Shown here one piece after another: positions 46,716 through 56,862 of a stretch of DNA of 64,000 nt. This DNA comes from an uncultured Psychrobacter sp. (GTDB lineage: Bacteria; Pseudomonadota; Gammaproteobacteria; Pseudomonadales; Moraxellaceae): NCBI RefSeq assembly GCF_947488565.1, contig NZ_CANKZC010000006.1, positions 62,001 to 126,000 of the forward strand, read 5' to 3'. Positions within the stretch are counted from its first letter, which is position 1; the number at the start of each line of letters is the position of its first letter. The notes under the pieces were generated by a model. The model saw only the letters and a program-made list of their open reading frames with translations, made no database searches and was not told the origin of the DNA. Both the position numbers and the translations under genes were made by a program.

Positions 46716-47351
46716 TTATTTAGGCATTAATACGGTATCGATCACATGAACAACCCCATTGGTTGCCATTACATCTGGTTGAGTAATATTGGACGTGTTG
46801 CCGCTAGCATCTGTGATAATATTGGCTTCGCTAATAGAAAACGCTTGGCCATTTACTGTCTCAATATCTGTACCGTAAGGGATATCGGCGGATTTTACTA
46901 TCATACTTGGGATAACATGATATGACAGTACATTGGTCAACATGTCTTTATCAGCCAATAGCTCTTCTTTGGTGACATCAAGCTTCGTCAATGCATCAGC
47001 AAATGCAGCGTCTGTAGGCGCAAATACAGTGAACTCACTGCCTGAATCCATTAGAGTTTGATCCAGACCAGAAGCTTCAAGCGCCGCTGTTAAAATGGTT
47101 AAATCATTGTTGTCAGAAGCAAGTTCAACGATATTTTGCGTGGCGGTACTTTCTTCAGTCGTTACTTCAGGATCCGCGATAACTTCAGGCTCTTCCATTG
47201 GCTCAGTTTCAACCATTGGTTCAGGTTCAACCATCGGTTCAGTTGTCATTTCGGCCTCAGTAGGTTCTGCAACTGTCTCTGCATCATTACAAGCTACCAA
47301 AGATACGGCCGATGCGGCGATTGCGAGAGATAATAAAGTCTTTTTTAACAT
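46716..47351 (-). CDS. Fasciclin-domain lipoprotein
   Basis: The 211-residue protein has a lipoprotein signal (SLVAC, Cys21), a linker made of repeated Glu-Pro-Met/Val units (about residues 30-65: EPTEAEMTTEPMVEPEPM and so on), and one FAS1 domain: LTILTAALEASGLDQTL, FTVFAPTDAAFADAL, LTNVLSYHVIPS and the final GVVHVIDTVLMPK. FAS1 domains mediate adhesion in many organisms. It is paralogous to the gene just upstream at 47469. Confidence 0.92.
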   Translation of the reverse strand: MLKKTLLSLAIAASAVSLVACNDAETVAEPTEAEMTTEPMVEPEPMVETEPMEEPEVIADPEVTTEESTATQNIVELASDNNDLTILTAALEASGLDQTLMDSGSEFTVFAPTDAAFADALTKLDVTKEELLADKDMLTNVLSYHVIPSMIVKSADIPYGTDIETVNGQAFSISEANIITDASGNTSNITQPDVMATNGVVHVIDTVLMPK

Positions 47352-47468
47352 GGGTCTATCCTTATAAAAATTAAGCAGATGGTTTCTTATTCATTGCTAT
47401 ATGCATTGTATTTAAAGCATAGAATAAAGTTTTAGAGCAGGGAATAAAAAAACGACTACGTGTCTCAT

Positions 47469-48056
47469 TTACTGCGGTAACAGTACTTTATCAATAACAT
47501 GTACGACACCATTGCTGGCTGCGATGTCTGTTTGTAAGATATTAGCAGTACGACCACTCTCATCCATCAGTTTGCCTTCAGGTGTAATCATCAGTGTGTC
47601 TTTGCTGAGCATCATAACGTTACCTGGCTGCACATCTTTGGCATATACAGGTGCTGGACCATTGATTACGTGGTAGCCCAAAATCTTAGTTAAAGCTGGC
47701 TTGTTTGCAAAAAGCTGCTCTTTAGTCATACCAGTTTCTTGCAAAGCTTCAGCAAACGCTGCATTGGTTGGTGCAAGGATGGTAAGGTTTGCATCAGGAT
47801 TAGATAACGGACCAGCTATACCAGCAGCTTGTACCGCTTCAACCAAGGTCGAAAATTCAGGACTGCTTTGAGCCACTTGTACCACATTCATTGCAGCTAC
47901 CGCTTCACTTTGAGTAGTTGCTTGCTGAGCTTGTTGTGCCTGTTTTGCTGGCATCGTTGCTTCTTTAGCTGGCATCATATTGTTACAAGCGCTTAAGCCA
48001 GCAATTGATACAGCCAGTGTGCCGATAGTAGCAAGTTTAGTAAGTTTCATATTCAT
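47469..48056 (-). CDS. Fasciclin-domain lipoprotein (paralogue)
   Basis: The 195-residue protein has a lipoprotein signal (LSAC, Cys24), an Ala/Gln linker (AKQAQQAQQATTQSEAV), and one FAS1 domain: FSTLVEAVQAAGIAGPL, LTILAPTNAAFAEAL, LTKILGYHVINGP, and SNGVVHVIDKVLLPQ. It shares the domain and the same ending as the downstream 211-residue protein, indicating a tandem duplication with divergent linkers. The spacing of 117 bases between them allows cotranscription. Confidence 0.92.
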   Translation of the reverse strand: MNMKLTKLATIGTLAVSIAGLSACNNMMPAKEATMPAKQAQQAQQATTQSEAVAAMNVVQVAQSSPEFSTLVEAVQAAGIAGPLSNPDANLTILAPTNAAFAEALQETGMTKEQLFANKPALTKILGYHVINGPAPVYAKDVQPGNVMMLSKDTLMITPEGKLMDESGRTANILQTDIAASNGVVHVIDKVLLPQ

Positions 48057-48728
48057 ATCCTTGATATTGAAGTCTATCCTGATTGCGAATTTAAAAATTA
48101 TGAATGGTGCTTTTTAAAGGTAAGGTTTTGGTAAATCAACTTATACATAGTGACTTACTATCTACACAGTCTAACCATCTATTTAACTAAATCTCAAGAA
48201 TCACGCTATACAGTCATGTATTAATACACGTATATAGGCGTCTGAATGTTAGAAATAATATGTACACCGCTTAGTATAATAGTTCACCATTATCATCCGA
48301 GAGCTTATAAGCTATACTTACGGGCAACCAAACCTTACGAAGCCAAAGTTAGCATGACATACAACTTTAACTATCTGCATTTACGCTATTTTTTGTCATC
48401 CCCTTGTAAGTTTTGTCAGTTTTCTTACATGGCTTATTTTTTAATTTAGTGATGGAATACTTTACAGATTCAATAGACAGTAAAGCTGCCTTGTATTCAC
48501 ACAAAAGGATATAGGATGACCTTTAAGCATGACTTTGGCGTGATAAGCATTCTTAGATTTAGCTGATAAAACCCTCATTTTTATTGTTGGATATCAATAA
48601 AAACATACTGATAAGCGCTATATTTTTCATGCTAGAATATTGCAGATTTGTGCTTTCTTATTTCCTATAATTTATGAATTTTTCTTTTTCTCTTTTTTTA
48701 TGATAATTACGATACAAGCAGTGTACCT
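48057..48728. other. Intergenic region upstream of metH
   Basis: This 672-base region contains the promoters of the fasciclin gene (leftward) and metH (rightward). I looked for a cobalamin or SAM riboswitch and found no B12-box or kink-turn pattern by eye. An open frame at 48246-48449 lacks a ribosome-binding site and homology. Nothing else recognised. Confidence 0.35.
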
Positions 48729-51700
48729 ATGACTCAACAGACAGCCTCACAAACTTCTTTGCCAACCAACCACCTACAAGCAGCGGACGACTTTGTCCTA
48801 GCGCCGCCTGCTAGCTTTCCTTTTAAAGAACAGCAGCTAACCGCTCGCGTGCGTATCACTGAGCAAATGAAGTCGCGTATTTTGATGTTAGATGGCGCGA
48901 TGGGGACACAGATTCAGACCTATAAGCTTGAGGAGGCGGACTATCGCGGTGAGCGCTTCGCTGATATCGAGCAAGACGTACGCGGTAATAATGATCTGCT
49001 GGTGCTCACGCAGCCGCAGATGATACGTGACATTCATCGCGATCATCTTGCAGCGGGCGCTGATATTATCGAGACCAATAGTTTTAACGGCACGCGTTTG
49101 TCGATGTCTGACTACGATATGGAATATTTGGTGCCAGAGCTAAACAAGACCGCTGCCAAAATTGCTCGTGAAGCTGCTGATGAATTTACCGCTAAAACCC
49201 CTGATAAGCCGCGCTTTGTCGCAGGGGTCATCGGGCCCACCTCTCGCACCTGCTCGCTGTCCCCTGATGTTAACGACCCTGCTTTTCGTAACATTACCTT
49301 TGATGAGCTAGTGCTCAATTACCGTGAGGCGACGCTGGCGTTAATAGAAGGCGGCGTCGATATCATTTTAATTGAGACCATCTTTGATACGCTAAATGCT
49401 AAAGCGGCGATATTTGCCATCACAGGCGTGTTTGACGATATTGGTTTTGAATTACCAATTATGATATCGGGGACGATCACCGACGCCTCAGGCCGTACCC
49501 TATCTGGTCAAACGGCTGAGGCGTTTTATAACTCTATCCGTCACGCCAAACCGCTATCTGTTGGCTTTAACTGTGCGCTTGGTGCTGATGCGCTGCGCCC
49601 GCATATTCAGACGCTATCGAACATCGCTGACACTTATGTCTCAGCGCATCCAAATGCTGGGCTGCCCAATGAGTTTGGTGAATACGATGAAACTGCTAAA
49701 GAAACCGCTACTCTGCTAGAAGGCTTTGCCAAAGCGGGCATCTTAAACATCGTCGGCGGCTGCTGCGGTACCACACCTGAGCATATTCGCCACATTGCGG
49801 ATATGGTGGCAAACTACTCACCGCGCAAGATACCAGAGATTGCACCTGCCTGCCGTCTGTCTGGACTTGAGCCATTTAACATCACTGCAGATAGTCTGTT
49901 TGTCAACGTCGGTGAGCGTACTAACGTCACTGGCTCCAAGAAATTTTTGCGTCTGATCAAAACCGAAGCTTACACTGAAGCTTTGGACGTAGCCCGCGAT
50001 CAGGTCGAAGGCGGCGCGCAAATCGTCGATATTAATATGGATGAGGGCATGCTCGACTCCAAGCAGGCGATGATTCATTTTGTCAATTTGGTCTCAGGTG
50101 AGCCAGATATCAGCCGTGTGCCGCTCATGATGGACTCCTCTAAATGGGACATCATCGAAGAAGGGCTTAAACGTATTCAGGGCAAATCGGTCGTCAACTC
50201 CATCTCCTTAAAAGAAGGCTATGACGAGTTTGTCCGTCATGCCAAGCTCTGTATGCGCTATGGCGCCGCTGTCATCGTCATGGCCTTTGATGAAGATGGG
50301 CAAGCAGATACTTATGAGCGCAAAATCCAGATCTGTCAGCGCAGCTATGACGTACTCGTTGATGAGGTCGGCTTCCCGTCTGAGGACATTATCTTTGACC
50401 CTAATATTTTTGCGGTCGCAACTGGTATTACCGAGCACAATAATTACGGCGCGGACTTTATTAACGCGACTAAATGGATCACGGACAACCTGCCCAATGC
50501 TATGGTGTCAGGCGGCGTCTCCAACGTCTCATTTAGCTTCCGTGGTAACCCGATTCGTGAAGCGATTAACTCAGTATTTCTTTATCATGCGATCAAAAAC
50601 GGCTTGACCATGGGTATCGTCAACCCGTCGATGCTTGAAGTCTATGACGACATCCCTGTTGAGGCGCGCGAGGCGATTGAGGATGTCATGCTTAATCGCA
50701 ATCAAGGCGAGACAGGTCAGGATGCCACCGAACGCCTGATGACTATCGCTGAGAGCTATCAAGATGGCGGCAAGAAAAAAGACAGCACCGTCGATATGAG
50801 CTGGCGTGAGGGCACGGTAGAAGAGCGCATCGCCCATGCACTGGTCAAAGGCATCACCACCTTTATCGAAGCTGATACCAAAGAAGCATGGGAGAAATAT
50901 CCCAAACCGCTCGATGTTATCGAAGGGCCACTGATGGATGGCATGAACATCGTCGGTGACTTATTTGGCTCGGGTAAAATGTTTTTACCGCAAGTGGTCA
51001 AGTCGGCACGCGTCATGAAACAATCGGTCGCTTGGCTCAACCCGTATATCGAAGCAGAAAAGGTCGAGGGCGAAGTCAAAGGTAAGATCCTGATGGCAAC
51101 CGTCAAGGGGGATGTACATGACATCGGCAAAAACATCGTCGGCGTGGTGCTCGGCTGTAATGGCTATGACATCCTTGATCTTGGCGTGATGGTGCCGTGC
51201 GAAAAAATCCTCGATACCGCTATTAGCGAGAAAGTCGATATTATCGGCTTATCAGGATTGATTACCCCTAGCCTCGATGAGATGGTCTATGTCGCCAAAC
51301 AAATGCAAGAGCGCGGCATAACCCTGCCCCTAATGATCGGCGGCGCCACCACCTCCAAGGCGCACACGGCGGTAAAAGTCGAACCGCAGTATCAAAACAA
51401 TGCGGTCATCTATGTCTCGGACGCCTCACGCTCGGTCGGCGTGGTCACCAAACTGCTCTCTAAGGAAAATCGTCAAGGTCTTATTGATGAGACCCGCGAA
51501 GAGTATATCAAGGTGCGCGAGCGTCTGGCCAAGCGTCAGCCCAAAGCGGCCAAGATATCTTATGCGGATGCTATCAAGCTTGGCTTTGACTATGATTGGG
51601 ACAACTATGTGCCACCTGCGCCCAATAAACTTGGCCAAGTGATACTTGATGATTATCCGATCGCAACCTTGCTGCCTTATATCGACTGGACGCCGTTCTT

Positions 51701-52526
51701 TATCTCGTGGGGACTGACAGGCAAATACCCTAAAATATTGCAAGATGAGGTCGTCGGTGAAGCCGCGCGCGATTTGTTTGACAATGCGCAAGACCTACTA
51801 CAAAAGATGATCGAGGAAAAGTTAGTCGTCGCTAAAGGGGTGTTTAAAATTATGCCAGCTAAGCGCACTGGCGCAGATACCGTCACTGTTTATGACAGAG
51901 TGCCTGAAGATGGAGGACAGCCAACGCATACCTTTGAGCATCTGCGCCAGCAAAGCGATAAAGCCAGCGGTAAGCCAAACCTTAGCTTGGCGGACTTTAT
52001 CTCACCGTCGAACACGCATACTGATCATATCGGTGGCTTTACCGTCTCTATCGTCGGAACAGAAGCACTCGCTGAAAAGTATAAAGCGGCGGGCGATGAT
52101 TATAATGCCATCATGGTACAAGCATTATCTGATCGCTTAGCCGAAGCATTCGCTGAGCATCTACATGAGCGGATTCGCAAAGAATATTGGGGCTATCAGG
52201 CTGATGAGACTCTGACCAATGATGAGCTAATTAAAGAAAAATATGTCGGCATCCGCCCAGCTCCCGGCTATCCTGCCTGTCCTGAGCATACCGAAAAAGG
52301 CAAATTGTTTGAGTGGCTGGGCACAGTGGAGGCTATCGGCACAACACTAACCGAAAGCTACGCGATGTGGCCAGCGTCATCTGTCAGCGGCTTTTATTAC
52401 TCGCATCCGGATAGCGAATACTTTAATGTCGGTAAAATCAGCCGTGATCAGGTAGAGAGCTATGCGGCGCGCAAAGATTGGGATATGGCGACAGCTGAGA
52501 AGTGGTTGAATCCGAATTTGTCTTAG
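48729..52526 (+). CDS. metH: Cobalamin-dependent methionine synthase
   Basis: MetH transfers a methyl group from 5-methyltetrahydrofolate to homocysteine by way of methylcobalamin. The 1265-residue protein has all four modules: the homocysteine domain (zinc Cys282, Cys345, Cys346 in GFNCALG and [10 protein letters not shown]), the pterin-binding domain ([18 protein letters not shown] to [10 protein letters not shown]), the cobalamin domain with the DVHDIG motif (Asp795 to Gly800, axial ligand His797), and the SAM activation domain at the end ([30 protein letters not shown]). Length is close to E. coli MetH (1227), with an N-terminal extension of about 40 residues. Confidence 0.97.
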   Translation: MTQQTASQTSLPTNHLQAADDFVLAPPASFPFKEQQLTARVRITEQMKSRILMLDGAMGTQIQTYKLEEADYRGERFADIEQDVRGNNDLLVLTQPQMIRDIHRDHLAAGADIIETNSFNGTRLSMSDYDMEYLVPELNKTAAKIAREAADEFTAKTPDKPRFVAGVIGPTSRTCSLSPDVNDPAFRNITFDELVLNYREATLALIEGGVDIILIETIFDTLNAKAAIFAITGVFDDIGFELPIMISGTITDASGRTLSGQTAEAFYNSIRHAKPLSVGFNCALGADALRPHIQTLSNIADTYVSAHPNAGLPNEFGEYDETAKETATLLEGFAKAGILNIVGGCCGTTPEHIRHIADMVANYSPRKIPEIAPACRLSGLEPFNITADSLFVNVGERTNVTGSKKFLRLIKTEAYTEALDVARDQVEGGAQIVDINMDEGMLDSKQAMIHFVNLVSGEPDISRVPLMMDSSKWDIIEEGLKRIQGKSVVNSISLKEGYDEFVRHAKLCMRYGAAVIVMAFDEDGQADTYERKIQICQRSYDVLVDEVGFPSEDIIFDPNIFAVATGITEHNNYGADFINATKWITDNLPNAMVSGGVSNVSFSFRGNPIREAINSVFLYHAIKNGLTMGIVNPSMLEVYDDIPVEAREAIEDVMLNRNQGETGQDATERLMTIAESYQDGGKKKDSTVDMSWREGTVEERIAHALVKGITTFIEADTKEAWEKYPKPLDVIEGPLMDGMNIVGDLFGSGKMFLPQVVKSARVMKQSVAWLNPYIEAEKVEGEVKGKILMATVKGDVHDIGKNIVGVVLGCNGYDILDLGVMVPCEKILDTAISEKVDIIGLSGLITPSLDEMVYVAKQMQERGITLPLMIGGATTSKAHTAVKVEPQYQNNAVIYVSDASRSVGVVTKLLSKENRQGLIDETREEYIKVRERLAKRQPKAAKISYADAIKLGFDYDWDNYVPPAPNKLGQVILDDYPIATLLPYIDWTPFFISWGLTGKYPKILQDEVVGEAARDLFDNAQDLLQKMIEEKLVVAKGVFKIMPAKRTGADTVTVYDRVPEDGGQPTHTFEHLRQQSDKASGKPNLSLADFISPSNTHTDHIGGFTVSIVGTEALAEKYKAAGDDYNAIMVQALSDRLAEAFAEHLHERIRKEYWGYQADETLTNDELIKEKYVGIRPAPGYPACPEHTEKGKLFEWLGTVEAIGTTLTESYAMWPASSVSGFYYSHPDSEYFNVGKISRDQVESYAARKDWDMATAEKWLNPNLS

Positions 52527-52746
52527 GGATTTTCGTTTAAGTTTTCTAGAACGTTTTTTGATGCGGGATTGGCTGTTGTAGCTAATCCTGCTATCGGAAT
52601 TAGAGGTGGCATAGCACACTAGAACGAATTTAGCGTTATTTACGTTCCGATTTTTTAAATTCAGTGAGTTGCACTTTCGTTATTCTATGAATACTCTACA
52701 AAAAGATAAGACCAATTTAAAATGGGCTTTTTATAAAAACTAACAC

Positions 52747-53055
52747 TTATGCATAATCAATATATTTACAATTTTGCATTTCTAATAACTCAGACTCTAT
52801 TTCGTCAGGGCTCACGACCCTGTAACTACCATTTATAAAATTCTGACCATCATAATCCAAATATGCAAAACGATTTGAATCGTTACCATTAGTCAAAAAT
52901 AAGTCAAAAAGAAACCTTGTAGGGGCTCCTTTACACATAGAGTCCCATTCAAATTTAATATCATTTAACAATGAAAAAAGATTAATATAGTCCTCTCCTG
53001 AACAAATGACTATTTCGTTATCTTGTTTTGTTTTGTAAAACGCCAATTTAAACAT
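52747..53055 (-). CDS. rnlB: RnlB antitoxin
   Basis: The 102-residue protein follows rnlA by 3 bases on the same strand. It carries the RnlB-like central motif RFLFDLFLTNGNDSNRFAYL followed by FINGSYRVVSPDEI, comparable to the LFDLLCANGPEWNRF region of E. coli RnlB (123 residues), but the protein is shorter at the C-terminus. RnlB inhibits the RnlA RNase in uninfected cells and disappears after phage infection. The gene pair is AT-rich compared with neighbouring metH. Identification rests on the motif and its partner. Confidence 0.85.
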   Translation of the reverse strand: MFKLAFYKTKQDNEIVICSGEDYINLFSLLNDIKFEWDSMCKGAPTRFLFDLFLTNGNDSNRFAYLDYDGQNFINGSYRVVSPDEIESELLEMQNCKYIDYA

Positions 53056-53058
53056 GTT

Positions 53059-54132
53059 TTAACTATAAATATCCTCAATAAGCTCGTAGACTTTATTGCA
53101 AATATTTATTGCTCCTTCAAGTGTAGATATAGTTGATGTTGACTCTGTAAAATATTCAACATGAAAAAGAGAGTGTCTCCTCTGGTAATAATACGAGTAA
53201 GCATTAAGAACCTCATTCAACTTATTACCCGAATATGAGGTCTTATAGCTTTCTCCTAATCCAATTGCCTTTTTAGTTCTACTTAGCTCAAATACTTCTC
53301 CTACGTTTCTAGGAGGTTGTGAAATTCCATTATCTATAAGGTGTCTTTTGATTACACCTTCTAAAGATCTTAATTCAGCATAAGTCAGTAATGAATACTC
53401 AGGTAAATTTGGAGAGGCAGATTTAATGCAGTTACTTGAAATCAATAACTTCTGTATAAGCTCTGGCAATTGATCAAATGCCTTGGGCAAATTACGTTTA
53501 ACCAATTCTACAGCCATTTCAGGTCTGATAATATTATGGTCATCTTCATCTTTCTTGTAAAGTATTTTACTTAGAGTTTCTGTGTCAAGCTGTGCAGTCA
53601 ATGCATAAGCTACTTCATTGTAGCAAGATAAAGGCCTTCCCTGAATTTGTAATCTTTTAGTGTTTTTGTAATAAGAAAGTATTAACTTATCTTGATAAGT
53701 TCCTGATTCTAAGGTTAATTGTATGCCTCCATTTATATCTATTTCTTTAATTACTATGTTATTTGACTCTCTGACTTCTTCTATTCGCTCTCTTATAAGT
53801 TCAATCAGGGCTTCGTCTATTCCAGCTATACTCATATTCAAATTAGATATTTCTAGATCGCAAAGCTGTCTAAGTATGTGTTCAGCAACCTGCAAGCTGA
53901 GTTCGGGATTTTTACCTTGAGAGTGCTGAAGTGTAGTGGTGCCTTTTTTTGTGAGGTAAACCGTTAACTTAGCGGGCTCTTGACCTGGTCTCAAAATCTC
54001 ATAATCTTTTTTAGATTTATTTTGGCTTTTTAATTCATATCTTATATTTTGTTCTTTACAATATTCTTCTATACAGCTATCTAATTCAGATAATCTTAGA
54101 TTAAGATTTTTAAAACTCATAGACTTTTCCAT
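53059..54132 (-). CDS. rnlA: RnlA toxin, RNase LS (HEPN type)
   Basis: RnlA is the mRNA endonuclease of the RnlAB toxin-antitoxin pair, which blocks phage growth when the antitoxin is lost. The 357 residues equal the E. coli length. Shared segments are FKNLNLRLSELD, KRLQIQGRPLSCY, LPEYSLLTYAELRSLEGVIK and RHSLFHVEYF. In this numbering Arg255 and Glu258 match the E. coli catalytic residues exactly; Arg319 and His324 correspond to E. coli Arg318 and His323 in the HEPN motif RHSLFH. All four catalytic positions are present. An ATG four codons later (54120) has a better Shine-Dalgarno match and may be used. The gene is AT-rich, suggesting acquisition. Confidence 0.93.
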   Translation of the reverse strand: MEKSMSFKNLNLRLSELDSCIEEYCKEQNIRYELKSQNKSKKDYEILRPGQEPAKLTVYLTKKGTTTLQHSQGKNPELSLQVAEHILRQLCDLEISNLNMSIAGIDEALIELIRERIEEVRESNNIVIKEIDINGGIQLTLESGTYQDKLILSYYKNTKRLQIQGRPLSCYNEVAYALTAQLDTETLSKILYKKDEDDHNIIRPEMAVELVKRNLPKAFDQLPELIQKLLISSNCIKSASPNLPEYSLLTYAELRSLEGVIKRHLIDNGISQPPRNVGEVFELSRTKKAIGLGESYKTSYSGNKLNEVLNAYSYYYQRRHSLFHVEYFTESTSTISTLEGAINICNKVYELIEDIYS

Positions 54133-54685
54133 CTAAATATAAGTTCTCTAGCTACGTTGCTAGTAGAATGTAAGTTCGGCATAGACTAAAATAGGATTAT
54201 TCAAAAGACTTGCTGCTTTCTAAACTCTTTCATCTATAATTTTATTAACTAAACTATTCTATCAGAGTTAAGAAATTTAAATGCATAATAGCTCTGAATT
54301 AATTCAGGTTATTTCTTAAGTTCAGTATTAAGAAACTCTAGTTTGCATCCATGTTTGAATTCTGAGTTATTATTTCATAGTTGCCTTGGAGTGCAGTTTA
54401 GCCCTGATTGCAGCGGTTATCCTGCTTGGCTGGGCGAGTTGCAATGGCTTGGTTTGGAGTGGCGCGCAGAGCAAGCGACGCACCAAACCTTAGCCAATGC
54501 CTCGCCTAGACCAGCAGATATGAGCGAAAAGCAGGATTGGCTGCTTACTACTCTTTAGGTTTTGAATAAGAGATATAGCAGTCTTGATTTCAGCTCAAGT
54601 TACGTAGAGTTTTTAACAACGGTGGGTTACGCCTCGTCTGCATTCTCTACGAGAATTTGACAAGTCTAACACCACCCTACTTCAA
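54133..54685. other. Region upstream of rnlA with a GC-richer island
   Basis: The 553-base gap has two parts: about 54133-54340, AT-rich, presumably the rnlA promoter; and about 54380-54560, clearly GC-richer, containing a 71-codon open frame with no convincing ribosome-binding site. This could be a residue of a lost gene or a recombination scar at the boundary of the rnlAB insertion. No product recognised. Confidence 0.35.
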
Positions 54686-55345
54686 TTATGAACTCAAGTC
54701 GCGCGGCGTCGCCTCGCCCCAATAGTAATAACCGACGATATTGACACCCTGAGTAAATCCTTGCTGACCCGAGACCTCAAACCCCGCTTGCGCTATCAGC
54801 TGCTCGATATCTCTATCCAAATGACAGCCACCTGCTATCGGCTTCCATGCTGGAGTGATGATCTGTTGGATTTTGCGCGCCCACTTGGGCTGCGGCGCTA
54901 AGCCGTGCTCGGCATAATATAGGGTACCAGTCGGTTTTAGCACGCGTCTTATCTCATGTAACGCGTGCATAGGATTAGGGATAGAGCATAGAGTGAACGT
55001 CATGACGACACTGTCAAGGCTATTATCCTCAAGGGGCAGAGTCTCAGCAGACAGCGGCTGCGAGATAAAGTCAATGCCAGCATTAGCAAAGCGCTGTACT
55101 GCCAATGGATGCAGGTGCGGGTCAACGCCTATCACTTGTTTGACCGTTTGCAGGTTATAAAATCTTGCATTGTGTCCGCTACCAACACCGACTTCTAGCA
55201 CGATGCCATAAGCTTTTGGGACGATAAGCGCTCTTTGCTCGCTCACAACGTCTAGTGCACAGGCTTTGTCGATTAATACAGGCAGGACTTTATTATTATA
55301 GACGTTTTTGAGACTGCTGAGCTTCGAGGTCGGCTTCGAGGTCAT
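54686..55345 (-). CDS. Class I SAM-dependent methyltransferase
   Basis: The product from 55345 is 219 residues. AAGGA lies 7 bases upstream of this ATG, whereas an open frame extending upstream overlaps the DUF2256 gene and is not used. Motif I is IVLEVGVGSGHNARFY, followed by VIGVDPHLHPL, DSVVMTFTLCSI and LHEIRRVLKPTGTLYYAEHG, the methyltransferase 11/Ubi-like pattern. The substrate is unknown; the downstream end (FTQGVNIVGYYYWGEA) is typical of phospholipid or quinone-type methyltransferases. Confidence 0.9.
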   Translation of the reverse strand: MTSKPTSKLSSLKNVYNNKVLPVLIDKACALDVVSEQRALIVPKAYGIVLEVGVGSGHNARFYNLQTVKQVIGVDPHLHPLAVQRFANAGIDFISQPLSAETLPLEDNSLDSVVMTFTLCSIPNPMHALHEIRRVLKPTGTLYYAEHGLAPQPKWARKIQQIITPAWKPIAGGCHLDRDIEQLIAQAGFEVSGQQGFTQGVNIVGYYYWGEATPRDLSS

Positions 55346-55385
55346 GATGATTCCTTTATAATTAAAGTAAGAACATCTTTGTATT

Positions 55386-55529
55386 CTACTCGCCCTTTTT
55401 ACTCCGCCGGCACCGCTCAGAACAATAAACCACATTGTCCCAGTCTTTCTCCCATTTTTTACGCCAAGTAAAAGGACGCTGGCAGACAGGGCAGGTTTTT
55501 TGCGGTAGATTAACTTTTTTGTGTGCCAT
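55386..55529 (-). CDS. DUF2256 zinc-binding protein
   Basis: The 47-residue protein, below the usual ORF cut-off, is translated as [20 protein letters not shown] followed by [10 protein letters not shown] and [12 protein letters not shown]. Two CxxC/CxxxC knuckles (CPVC and CSERC) bind zinc. The start has AAGGA just upstream. It lies between the TolB-like gene (stop 55560) and the methyltransferase gene (start 55345) with 30- and 40-base gaps, so the three are probably one transcript. DUF2256 genes are often found near methyltransferase or photolyase-type genes. Confidence 0.88.
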   Translation of the reverse strand: MAHKKVNLPQKTCPVCQRPFTWRKKWEKDWDNVVYCSERCRRSKKGE

Positions 55530-55559
55530 AGTCCTTTTCCCAAAGTTAATGATGGATGA

Positions 55560-56579
55560 TTATTGACCCCAAATAGGTGAGCGTACAATCCCGCCAGCCT
55601 TACTGCTAATGGCGTAGCTTGTCTGACCCGCTAGCGAATGTATGACTATGCTGCCACCGCTTTGTCCGTCCACTCGTGAGGTGCGCGTAGGATAAACACT
55701 ATACTGTCCAGAGGGTGAAAAACGTGCTGGCTCATCTAGACCCGTCTCTGCAAGTTTAACAATCTCTCCAGTTGCTAGCGTCAAAATCGCCGCTTGACGG
55801 TCGTTTAGATAGGCTAGGCGCTGACCGTCAAAGCTGAGCTGCGGACTGGCAGCATAATCTTTCATCGTTATTTGGGTGGCGTTACGAGTTGCAAAGTCAT
55901 AGCGATATATTCTTGGTCGTCCAGCGTTTTTCTTATCACTGGTGTAAACGAAGCTTTGCCCATCACTAGCATAGCTTGGCTGCACCTCGGTGCTAGGTAG
56001 TGTGGTCAGCTGTTTGGTTTTACCACTATCTAGATGCATCTCATAAATGTCTGCGTCACCGCCAACGGTTGAGCTATAGAGCAGCTTTTGGCCATCTGGT
56101 GAGAATGACGGTGATAGGTTGCTGCCCTCAGTACCCACCACCAGATTGTGCGTTTGGCGACCCACATCATATATATAGATTTTCGGGTTTTGTCGCGGGG
56201 TTTGCTTACTATAAGCCAATAGCTGCCCGTCAGCTGACCATGCTGGTGCATATATGTAGCCGCTTAGCTCATCTATGAGCTGTCTATCGCTACCGTCAGG
56301 ATAAATGCTGTACAGACTAGAGACTTTTGTAGACCCTGCGCCTTGTTCTTCCACGTAAGCAATACGACCTGTACGATCTACCGCTGGCATTTTCGCTGTC
56401 AGTGGACTTGTCATCGTACTGCTAGTAAGCGTGTGCGCGCCTTTGTCTATCGGCAACGTGCTACAAGCCGTTAAAAAAACGCTGAGTACAATACCCGCCG
56501 TAATATTGCAAGTGATATTCGTCTGAGTTATAGAAAGGTATTTTGTGTGTAGAAGTTGAGGGATACTAGAGGTAGGCAT
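55560..56579 (-). CDS. TolB-like PD40 repeat lipoprotein
   Basis: The 339-residue protein has a lipoprotein signal late in the N-terminus (FLTAC, Cys39) and then a beta-propeller of PD40 repeats: YAPAWSADGQLLAYSKQ, LSPSFSPDGQKLLYSS, VQPSYASDGQSFVYTSD, ASPQLSFDGQRLAYL and PARFSPSGQYSVYPT. TolB itself is periplasmic and works in the Tol-Pal system; this lacks the TolB N-terminal domain, so it is a related lipoprotein of unknown role. It is first of the three-gene group. Confidence 0.86.
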   Translation of the reverse strand: MPTSSIPQLLHTKYLSITQTNITCNITAGIVLSVFLTACSTLPIDKGAHTLTSSTMTSPLTAKMPAVDRTGRIAYVEEQGAGSTKVSSLYSIYPDGSDRQLIDELSGYIYAPAWSADGQLLAYSKQTPRQNPKIYIYDVGRQTHNLVVGTEGSNLSPSFSPDGQKLLYSSTVGGDADIYEMHLDSGKTKQLTTLPSTEVQPSYASDGQSFVYTSDKKNAGRPRIYRYDFATRNATQITMKDYAASPQLSFDGQRLAYLNDRQAAILTLATGEIVKLAETGLDEPARFSPSGQYSVYPTRTSRVDGQSGGSIVIHSLAGQTSYAISSKAGGIVRSPIWGQ

Positions 56580-56743
56580 AAAGAGGTACTCAGTTAGGTT
56601 CTGGCTAGAAGCAATAAATTAAAAGACGAAAAACGCGTTTGAGTAGCTAAGCGTGTCATGTATCTGCTATGAAAAATACCCGTTGATGAAATAATAAGAC
56701 AATAGGTAAAATAATTAGGACACATAATTAGGTCACAGAAAAA

Positions 56744-56770
56744 CGCCTCACTACATTATATAGTGAGGCG
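56744..56770 (-). terminator. Terminator of the META-domain gene
   Basis: CGCCTCACTA (56744-56753) pairs with TAGTGAGGCG (56761-56770); the A-run before it gives a T-run for leftward transcription. Confidence 0.85.
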
Positions 56771-56862
56771 CGCTATGATTAACAATTATTCGTCTTTTTT
56801 TTATAGTAATAACAATAATTTATACAAACCATATCAAACTGTTTTAGATACTTATTTATTAC

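Noticed and set aside
48246..48449. 67-codon open frame upstream of metH
   Set aside because: Low-complexity AT-rich translation, no ribosome-binding site, no similarity.
54343..54558. 71-codon open frame upstream of rnlA
   Set aside because: No ribosome-binding site and no recognisable protein; kept only as a composition anomaly.
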